From QHWT01 sp046734675 (lineage in GTDB: Bacteria; Acidobacteriota; Vicinamibacteria; Vicinamibacterales; 2-12-FULL-66-21), in the NCBI GenBank assembly GCA_046734675.1, contig JBKPRU010000060.1, forward strand, positions 1-12,522: DNA of 12,522 bases, read 5' to 3'. Position numbers and translations under genes: made by a program. The notes under the pieces are model-generated. The model did no database searches. It saw nothing but the letters and a program-made list of their open reading frames with translations, and was not told the origin of the DNA. Positions 8,335 through 12,522 of this stretch are shown in pieces (positions within the stretch are counted from its first letter, which is position 1; every line of letters starts with the position of its first letter).

Positions 8335-8521
8335 CCGCGGGCCAGCATCGTCGTCGCGTTGCATAGAAGTGAACCGAACCGTCTGGACGTGCGGCAGAAT
8401 TTGGCGATGTCACGCGGCGCCACCGATCGATGTCGATACCGAACGTCCTCCTGAACGTGTACGCTCCTGACTGTCAACCTCTCGCGGACGATACACCAAT
8501 CACCACGCCGCCGCCGTCGTC
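8335..8521. other. Non-coding gap with a padR-promoter-like relic
   Basis: No gene is supported in these 187 bases. On the minus strand TTGACAGTC (8477-8469) is followed by CAGGAGCGTACACG, and TCAGGAG occurs twice, 9 bases apart. The first nine bases match the start of the padR promoter at 1084-1076, so this may be the leftover control region of a lost gene, but no regulator reading frame follows it. Confidence 0.3.
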
Positions 8522-8854
8522 GGAGCTTATGCCACCCCGTCGACCGATGCCACGCTCTCGAACCTGCCCGACGAGCAGGCGGGATCCGGATCGGGCCTCT
8601 ACAAGATGGCGTCCTCGCTCGGCGCTTCGTTCGGCGTGGCGATCTCCGCGGCAATCTTCACCGCTTTGAGCGGCGGCGCCGCATGTACCCGGTGGGTCGA
8701 GGGAGTGATCACGTTTGCCGGTCGTCAGGACAACCTCGCGGTCAGACAGGCTGCGCTCATCGCGCTGACGTTCAATCTCCTCATGGTCGTCGCCGCGATC
8801 GCGTCGATCGTCCTCACCGTGCCCCAAGAACGCCAGCGGGGAGAGATGCGGTAA
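8522..8854 (+). pseudogene. C-terminal remnant of a DHA2/EmrB-type MFS drug exporter
   Basis: The frame translates as GAYATPSTDATLSNLP, then DEQAGSGSGLYKMASSLG, then ASFGVAISAAIFTAL, followed by a second hydrophobic stretch (ALIALTFNLLMVVAAIASIVLTV) and a short polar tail ending in TAA at 8854. This is the pattern of the last helices of 14-TM MFS exporters, which are usually 450-550 residues; only about 110 remain. The first recognisable residues lie inside the family's interior, the frame is closed by a stop at 8468-8470, and no start with a ribosome site exists upstream. The 5' three-quarters of the gene is therefore deleted. The ATG at 8606 could begin an 82-residue fragment, but it would not make a transporter. 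Confidence 0.82.
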
Positions 8855-8871
8855 CTGCATCCACACCGAAC

Positions 8872-8905
8872 CCGGCCGCTCGGCCATGGTGGCGCGAGCG
8901 GCCGG
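8872..8905. terminator. GC-rich hairpin between convergent genes
   Basis: A perfect 11-base stem (CCGGCCGCTCG at 8872-8882 with CGAGCGGCCGG at 8895-8905) encloses a 12-base loop whose GCC/GGC ends can pair further. It sits between the MFS remnant ending at 8854 and the amidohydrolase stop at 8920, where a two-way terminator is expected. There is no T-tract, so intrinsic termination is uncertain. A second stem (GGCCGG 8900-8905 with CCGGCC 8915-8920) is mutually exclusive with the first. Confidence 0.5.
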
Positions 8906-8919
8906 TCTTGCCAGCCGGC

Positions 8920-10176
8920 CTATGCGGCGAGCCACGCGTGGGCCGCCACCGCCATGGTCGCGACGCCGGTCTCGAGCGTGGGATGCAGCACCGGCGCAAA
9001 GCCGGGATTGTGGTTCGTGGGGATTTCGCGAACGCGCCCCGCCTGCTTCGCCTCGGCGTACCGCTTCGCCTCGGTGCCGCCGACGAACCAGAAGACGGCG
9101 GGCGTGTGCCAGGCCGACGCGAATACGCCGAAATCTTCGCTGGCTGAGGTCGGCTTGGCTTCGCGGATCCGGTCGCTACCAAAATGCGTCCGAAACGCGT
9201 CGAGCACTCGCCGTGTCGCATCCGGATCGTTGGTGACCAGCGAGTACCGATCGAGCGGCGTAATCTCCGGCGGCTTCGGCGCACCCGACGCCGCGGCTTC
9301 CGCCTTGACGATCCGCGTGATCGCGGCGAGCACCCGCGTCCGCACCTCGTCGTCGAACGTGCGGACATTCAGCTTGATGACCGCTTCGTCCGGGATGACG
9401 TTTTCCTTGTCGCCTGCCTGCAGCGACCCGATGGTCACCACTGCTGCCTCCGACGCGGCGAGCTCGCGCGACACGATGGTCTGCAGGCGAAGCACCGTTG
9501 CCGCCGCCATCACCACCGGGTCGACGCTGGCCTGGGGCATCGATCCGTGCGCGCCGCGTCCGAACAGCCGGATCTGCAGGCTGTCGGCGGCCGACGTGAT
9601 CACGCCCGCGCGACTGCCAATCGAACCCGCCGGTCCCACCATGACATGCTGGCCGAGCACGACGTCGGGCTTGGGAAATCGCGTGAGCAGCCCGGCATCG
9701 ATCATCGCCTGGGCGCCTCTGCCGGTTTCCTCCGCGGGCTGGAATACCAGCATCAGTGTCCCTTTCCACGTGCCGTGTGTGTCGGCCATCAGACCAGCCG
9801 CGCCGATCAGCCACGTCACATGCATGTCGTGTCCGCACGCGTGCATGACGGGAACGGTTTTGCCGGCGCTATCGGTTGCTGTCTCGACGCTGGCATACGG
9901 CAGGCCGGTCTGCTCTCGGACGGGTAACGCGTCCATGTCCGCGCGGAGCATGACGGTCGGCCCTTCACCATTGCGCAGCAGCCCGACGACGCCGGTCTGG
10001 CCGATCCCGTCGGTCACCTCGTATCCTGCGCCGCGCAAGCGATCCGCTGCGATACGCGCCGTGCGCGTCTCCTGCATCGAAAGCTCCGGGTGTGCGTGGA
10101 TGTCCATGTACACACGCTCGAGCTCGGGGAGCAGCTTCGTGATCCTCGATTCGAGTGCGTTCGCCAGTGTCGACAT
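8920..10176 (-). CDS. M20D-family metal-dependent amidohydrolase (N-acyl amino acid hydrolase-like)
   Basis: The ATG at 10176 has GAGGAGG ending 9 bases upstream and yields 418 residues, a typical length. The fold is a zinc-peptidase catalytic domain with an inserted dimerisation domain. Visible motifs: IHAHPELSMQE (26-36), LRADMDALP (77-85), HACGHDMH with Cys114 and His116, FQPAEETGRGA with Glu149/Glu150, GQHV with His177, the lid-domain GRGAHGSMPQ (207-216), and NHNPGF with His389. The Cys, two His, Glu and distal His are the family's metal ligands. Relatives hydrolyse N-acyl amino acids, hippurate or amino acid conjugates of auxin; the precise substrate is not evident. No signal peptide is seen, so it is probably cytoplasmic. 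It appears monocistronic. Confidence 0.92.
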   Translation of the reverse strand: MSTLANALESRITKLLPELERVYMDIHAHPELSMQETRTARIAADRLRGAGYEVTDGIGQTGVVGLLRNGEGPTVMLRADMDALPVREQTGLPYASVETATDSAGKTVPVMHACGHDMHVTWLIGAAGLMADTHGTWKGTLMLVFQPAEETGRGAQAMIDAGLLTRFPKPDVVLGQHVMVGPAGSIGSRAGVITSAADSLQIRLFGRGAHGSMPQASVDPVVMAAATVLRLQTIVSRELAASEAAVVTIGSLQAGDKENVIPDEAVIKLNVRTFDDEVRTRVLAAITRIVKAEAAASGAPKPPEITPLDRYSLVTNDPDATRRVLDAFRTHFGSDRIREAKPTSASEDFGVFASAWHTPAVFWFVGGTEAKRYAEAKQAGRVREIPTNHNPGFAPVLHPTLETGVATMAVAAHAWLAA

Positions 10177-10300
10177 GAGATCGTGCCTCCTCACTCGCGT
10201 GCCAGTCATCGCGCCGGCGGAACGTTCCTTAACGGATCGTGGAGAAGAGGTGTTGAGTCGTAATCCACAGCCTGTGAGGCGCACGTCGTCGCAGGCACTA
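10177..10300. other. Upstream region of the amidohydrolase gene
   Basis: The only feature supported here is the strong ribosome site GAGGAGG (10186-10192, minus strand) of the amidohydrolase. No convincing -35/-10 pair is visible and no gene is recognised. Confidence 0.5.
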
Positions 10301-10374
10301 TCACGCCGCTCGAACGCGATTGCGGCCGTCTTCTTTGGCGCGGTACAGCGCCGTATCCGCGGCTCGCACCACCG
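10301..10374 (-). pseudogene. C-terminal scrap of a GGDEF (diguanylate cyclase) protein
   Basis: On the minus strand the sequence reads VVRAADTALYRAKEDG, then RNRVRAA and TGA at 10303-10301. ADxALYxAKxxGRNRV is the hallmark end of GGDEF domains, which make cyclic di-GMP. Only about 23 residues remain; immediately upstream (10375 onward) the sequence becomes an FtsH segment on the opposite strand. The GGDEF active-site loop itself is absent, so this is a remnant without activity. A possible matching N-terminal scrap lies at 10520-10603 on the plus strand. Confidence 0.8.
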
Positions 10375-10509
10375 AAAGGCGTGCTGCTGGCCGGCCCGCC
10401 GGGGACAGGCAAGACGCTCCTGGCGCGCGCAACCGCCGGGGAAGCGAACGTGCCGTTCTTCAGCGCGAGCGCATCGGAGTTCATCGAGATGATGCAACGT
10501 CGCGGGTGA
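10372..10509 (+). pseudogene. FtsH AAA-protease fragment (Walker A region)
   Basis: The plus strand reads PKGVLLAGPPGTGKTLLARA, then TAGEANVPFFSASASEFIEM, followed by MQRRG and TGA at 10507-10509. GPPGTGKT is the Walker A loop, and the stretch through SEFIEM is diagnostic of FtsH membrane-bound AAA metalloproteases. In a complete FtsH the next residues are FVGVGAxRVRDLF; here similarity stops at once. The membrane part, Walker B, SRH and HEXXH protease domain are missing. An N-terminal FtsH piece sits 87 bases further right on the opposite strand, so this is a broken and rearranged gene. Confidence 0.88.
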
Positions 10510-10519
10510 TCATTCAATC

Positions 10520-10603
10520 ATGTCGCTGAAGATCGGATGGAATCGGCCTCGCCGAGCGCTGTGGTACTCCGTCGCGGGTGCAAGTCTGTCCGTGGGCTCT
10601 TGA
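10520..10603 (+). pseudogene. Possible N-terminal scrap of a membrane signalling protein
   Basis: The ATG at 10520 opens 27 codons: MSLKIGWNRPRRA, then LWYSVAGASLSVGS, and TGA. A basic start followed by a hydrophobic stretch looks like the beginning of a membrane-anchored protein; some GGDEF proteins begin in a similar way. It ends where the FtsH N-terminal fragment begins on the other strand (10596-10600), consistent with a breakpoint there. Assignment to the same lost GGDEF gene as 10301-10374 is an inference from the inversion model, and a chance ORF is possible. Confidence 0.3.
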
Positions 10604-10841
10604 ATTCGGTATACGTGACCGGCTGCGGGCCCGACAGCCGATCCTGAATGGTCAACAGACCGAACAGAAGCAGGTAGGCCAGCAACCCGACGCCGACGTT
10701 GACCCACCGACGCGGCGACCGCGCCGGCGCAACCTTCGGCATGCCTTCAGTACGCCAGGGCTTGCCCGGATCTTGCGAAGGGTTCGTCGTGGGATGTTCC
10801 CGCTGCGGAGCGCTGGTGGGGCGAGTGTGGTTCGGGCTCAT
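10596..10841 (-). pseudogene. FtsH N-terminal fragment (cytoplasmic tail and first membrane helix)
   Basis: From the ATG at 10841 the minus strand encodes a proline/charged tail (MSPNHTRPTSAPQREH...), then SPRRWVNVGVGLLAYLLLFG (first helix), LLTIQDRLSGPQ and PVTYTEFKS. The last motif matches the ISYSEF segment that follows helix 1 in FtsH. After EFKS (10596) similarity ends, although the frame stays open to a stop at 10518 in unrelated sequence. The periplasmic domain, second helix and catalytic parts are missing. No clear ribosome site precedes the start. Together with the Walker A piece on the opposite strand this is one disrupted ftsH. Confidence 0.75.
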
Positions 10842-10846
10842 CGTCG

Positions 10847-10942
10847 TCAGTACCGATCGCGCTTCAAGAGACTTGCCACGCCATCCCAGCCCTCGTTCGC
10901 GGCGGCCTCGATCACGGCGGAAGGTTCTTGCTCTTCGAGCAT
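10847..10942 (-). CDS. Small ORF just upstream of the FtsH fragment (uncertain)
   Basis: The minus strand encodes 31 residues (MLEEQEPSAVIEAAANEG then WDGVASLLKRDRY) ending five bases before the FtsH-fragment ATG. The frame is open further upstream to a stop at 10990-10988, so it may be the tail of a truncated gene. Composition is acidic and helical, unlike the arginine-rich shadow frames around it. No ribosome site is seen and I do not recognise the family. Confidence 0.25.
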   Translation of the reverse strand: MLEEQEPSAVIEAAANEGWDGVASLLKRDRY

Positions 10943-10997
10943 AACGAGCGACGGCGCGCTGGCTGCGACGCCCCCACAGCGACAGTGTCACTCCAGC

Positions 10998-11026
10998 TTG
11001 CCCCTGGATCCACCTCGCACTATCCT
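10998..11026 (+). promoter_or_regulatory. Candidate sigma70-type promoter of the OsmC-USP cluster
   Basis: TTGCCC (10998-11003) and TATCCT (11021-11026) are separated by exactly 17 bases; each matches its consensus at 4 of 6 positions. Transcription would begin near 11033, giving a leader of about 45 bases before the OsmC start at 11079. The call rests on sequence and spacing alone. Confidence 0.4.
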
Positions 11027-11078
11027 CGCGCTGTCGAAGGGTGCCGCCAAAGCCAGCCAATCCGTGGAGGCTCGCCCG

Positions 11079-11564
11079 ATGTCCATCTACGACACACCTC
11101 ACGAAAGCAGCGTCGTCGTTCGGGGAACAGGCGTTGGGTTCGCACAAGAGATCTCGGCGCGCTCGCATCGTTTCGCCGCCGATGAACCCATTCCGAATGG
11201 CGGCACTGACACAGGTCCCACTCCCTACGACCTTCTCCTTGCCGCCTTGGGCAGTTGAGCGTCGATGACGGTTGCGCTGTACGCGCGACGCAAGGGGTGG
11301 TCGCTGAACCGTGTGGCAGTGCGTCTGTCGCAGTCCAGGATTCATGCCGCTGACTGCGCCGAGTGCGACACCAAAGCCGGACGGCTCGATCAAGTGGCCT
11401 GGTCGTTATGGTTTGACGGCGATTTGAGCGGAACTCAACGCAGTCGATTGCTCGAGATCGCGCAGATGTGTCCCGTCCATCGCACGCTGAGGTCTGAGGT
11501 GCACATCACGGCGCCGCAACTCCTCGAGGGCGAATCCTCTTTGCACGATCCATTCGGGAGGTAG
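11079..11564 (+). CDS. OsmC-family peroxide-reductase-like protein, probable selenoprotein (TGA = Sec60)
   Basis: The ATG at 11079 has GGAGG 8 bases upstream (11066-11070). Reading the TGA at 11256-11258 as selenocysteine gives 161 residues, a normal length for this family. Landmarks: GVGFAQEISARSHRF, NGGTDTGPTPYDLLLAALG (about 40-58), then S-U-A-S-MTVALYARRKGW, the C93/C96 pair in DCAECD, and MCPVHRTLRSE with Cys131. The family consensus at the break is LGACTxMT, so the TGA sits exactly on the catalytic Cys, and Cys131 of CPVHRTL is the partner. The frame is the same on both sides and intact to TAG at 11562. OsmC/Ohr proteins reduce organic hydroperoxides by a thiol mechanism. If no Sec machinery is encoded, it is a pseudogene with a nonsense mutation; a restart at ATG 11265 would lack the active site. 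Confidence 0.75.
11259..11291 (+). promoter_or_regulatory. Candidate bacterial SECIS hairpin directly after the in-frame TGA
   Basis: Immediately after the TGA, GCGTCG (11259-11264) pairs perfectly with CGACGC (11286-11291). An upper stem UGCG/CGCG (11273-11276 with 11282-11285, one G-U pair) closes the loop CUGUA (11277-11281). The loop begins 18 nt after the TGA and has a G near its 5' side, within the usual limits for bacterial SECIS elements that recruit SelB. An 8-base bulge on the left arm is a weakness. No folding calculation was done. Confidence 0.45.
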
Positions 11565-11565
11565 C

Positions 11566-12015
11566 ATGGGCATGGGCGCACTTGGGCGCATTCTCTGCGC
11601 CATCGATCTCGAAAAGGCGAGCGAGAGAGCGTTCGATCGCGCACTGCAGCTGGCCATCATCGGGCATGCCAAGCTGTTCATCCTCCACGCCACCCCCGCG
11701 AAGGTGCCATTCTCATGGCGCGCCGGCGAACGCCTCGAATATCTGACCGAACTTCGCGAACGTGCGGAAGCGGCAGGCGTAAAGGTTCGAGTCGAGCAGC
11801 AACACGGCGACCCGGCCGGCGTCATCGTCCTTCATGCCAACGCGCGAAAGGCGGACATCGTCATCCTCGGCTCCAATCGGCGTCGCGGGTGGCGGCGACT
11901 TCGGGAGGGTTCGGTCGCCGAACGCGTGCTCCGACGCGCAGCCTGGCCCGTTCTGATCGTGCCGTGGGATGCTCGTCGATCGGGCGTGCTCGAGAAAAGA
12001 CGCGCACAGAGATGA
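11566..12015 (+). CDS. Universal stress protein (UspA family)
   Basis: This single-domain USP has 149 residues, and its ATG at 11566 lies one base after the OsmC stop. GGGAGG (11556-11561) is only 4 bases from this ATG; the in-frame ATG at 11572 would give better spacing and remove just two residues. Core elements are present: GRILCAIDLEKASERAFDRA with the nucleotide-contacting Asp, KLFILHATP, KADIVILGSN, and the loop GSNRRRGWRRLREGS followed by VAERVLRRAAWPVLIVP. The family's ATP-binding pattern is G-x2-G-x9-G-S/T; here the second Gly is Arg while the final GS is kept, so nucleotide binding may be altered. Likely cytoplasmic and co-transcribed with OsmC in a stress-response cluster. Confidence 0.9.
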   Translation: MGMGALGRILCAIDLEKASERAFDRALQLAIIGHAKLFILHATPAKVPFSWRAGERLEYLTELRERAEAAGVKVRVEQQHGDPAGVIVLHANARKADIVILGSNRRRGWRRLREGSVAERVLRRAAWPVLIVPWDARRSGVLEKRRAQR

Positions 12016-12134
12016 CGCGATTTGTGGGAAGAATGAAGTCTCGTCGTTCAGTGGATCAATTGCAGCACGTGCCGCGACGGTACCCGGCCGACGCGGGAAC
12101 TTCAAGGTCCATGGCGCGGAGGGTAAGAAGATGA
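12012..12134 (+). CDS. Possible 40-residue basic ORF linking USP and oxidoreductase genes
   Basis: An ATG at 12012 overlaps the USP stop as ATGA, and the frame's TGA at 12132-12134 overlaps the next gene's ATG in the same way. The product has 11 Arg and 1 Lys but only two acidic residues, and no recognised domain. The double overlap would allow unbroken coupled translation, but arginine-rich open frames are common by chance in GC-rich DNA and no good ribosome site precedes it. Confidence 0.25.
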   Translation: MTRFVGRMKSRRSVDQLQHVPRRYPADAGTSRSMARRVRR

Positions 12135-12522
12135 AGCCGAAAGTCGGAATCATTGGCAACGGCAACGTCGGGACTGCGCTTCACCGCGGCCTCGAACGTG
12201 CCGGATATCAGGTGCGAGCCGCTGGCAAGGATCCGCGGCAGGTGAAGGAAACGGGCGCCTGGGCCGACGTGGTTATCCTTGCGATTCCATATGGGGCGAT
12301 TGACGAAGCGATCACAGAACTCGGCGACGCGATCAGCGGCAAGACGATCATCGATGTCACCAACGCGCTGACCGGCGACATGCAGCTCGCCAGCGGCTGC
12401 ACGACGAGCGGCGCAGAGGCGCTTCAGCAGAAGGCGGGCGCGGCAAAGATCGTGAAGGCATTCAATACGCAGTTCGCCAAGCACATGGACAGCGGTGTTG
12501 TGGATGGGCAGCAGCTCACCAC
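12131..12522 (+). CDS. NADP/F420-type Rossmann oxidoreductase, N-terminal part (cut by window edge)
   Basis: The ATG at 12131 has GGAGGG (12118-12123) 7 bases upstream and opens 130 codons to the window end. The product begins MKPKVGIIGNGNVGTALHRG, a dinucleotide-binding GxGxxG-type loop, followed by AGYQVRAAGKD, ADVVILAIPYGAI, GKTIIDVTNAL and KIVKAFNT. This order is that of the F420-dependent NADP reductase/NADPH-oxidoreductase-like family, where a nucleotide-loop residue pattern selects NADP. Members of about 200 residues reduce or oxidise NADP with F420 or an unknown partner. The neighbours (OsmC-like, USP) suggest a redox-stress role. The C-terminal substrate or cofactor half is outside the window, so the partner cannot be judged. 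Confidence 0.85.
   Translation, partial: MKPKVGIIGNGNVGTALHRGLERAGYQVRAAGKDPRQVKETGAWADVVILAIPYGAIDEAITELGDAISGKTIIDVTNALTGDMQLASGCTTSGAEALQQKAGAAKIVKAFNTQFAKHMDSGVVDGQQLT

Noticed and set aside
8954..10492. A 512-residue plus-strand reading frame
   Set aside because: It is the antisense of the M20D amidohydrolase, which has all family motifs and a strong ribosome site; the plus-strand translation resembles nothing and is rich in Ser/Arg/Pro.
10842..11393. The upstream part of a 291-residue minus-strand frame that includes the FtsH N-terminus
   Set aside because: The portion right of 10841 is arginine-rich, antisense to the OsmC gene and unlike any FtsH tail; the FtsH-like segment starts naturally at the ATG at 10841.
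11265..11564. A separate gene starting at the ATG after the TGA
   Set aside because: It has no ribosome site and would begin in the middle of the OsmC helix that holds the catalytic residue; it is better read as the continuation of the same frame.
1..12522. tRNA, rRNA, CRISPR arrays, insertion sequences or attachment sites
   Set aside because: No cloverleaf, ribosomal segment, spaced repeat array or transposase was recognised by eye; the broken genes have no transposase or terminal repeats nearby.

Overview
The window is GC-rich, densely coding bacterial DNA and most likely comes from an Acidobacteriota genome. A PadR-type repressor directly upstream of a MacB/FtsX-like permease with a soluble N-terminal extension (the ADOP arrangement) is typical of that phylum, and secreted plant-polymer hydrolases fit a soil member. 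This placement is inferred from gene content, not from a marker gene.

Layout. 1-1040 (minus): ADOP-type permease, cut by the window edge, behind its PadR repressor, with a candidate promoter/operator at about 1051-1084. 1179-6630 (plus): a glycan-degrading operon. It begins with a possible 16-codon leader ORF, then a secreted GH10 endo-xylanase, then one very large secreted protein that joins a GH95 (alpha-L-fucosidase/alpha-L-galactosidase) module to a GH51 (alpha-L-arabinofuranosidase) module in a single frame. Successive genes overlap as ATGA. Backbone cleavage by GH10 and removal of L-sugar and arabinose side groups by the fusion would together suit a decorated arabinoxylan. 6721-8334 (plus): a secreted protein with a trypsin-like domain whose catalytic His and Asp positions are changed. 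8522-8854: the C-terminal remnant of a DHA2-type MFS exporter, converging through a GC-rich hairpin on 8920-10176 (minus), an intact M20D amidohydrolase.

10301-10942 is a scrapyard. It holds the last residues of a GGDEF protein (minus), an FtsH Walker A segment (plus), a possible N-terminal scrap of a membrane protein (plus) and an FtsH N-terminus (minus). Flipping roughly 10375-10597 would put all pieces on one strand in a sensible order, which suggests inversion plus deletion in an FtsH-GGDEF pair.

11079-12522 (plus) is a stress/redox cluster: an OsmC-family protein, a universal stress protein and an NADP/F420-type Rossmann oxidoreductase that runs off the window. The most striking observation is here. 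The OsmC frame is interrupted by one TGA exactly where the family has its catalytic cysteine (LG-S-TGA-A-S-MT), the frame is otherwise open to its normal end, and a hairpin with its apical loop 18 nt downstream of the TGA could serve as a bacterial SECIS. This is a strong candidate for a selenocysteine-containing OsmC. The alternative, a nonsense mutation in a decaying neighbourhood, must be kept open. No tRNA, rRNA, CRISPR array or insertion sequence was recognised.
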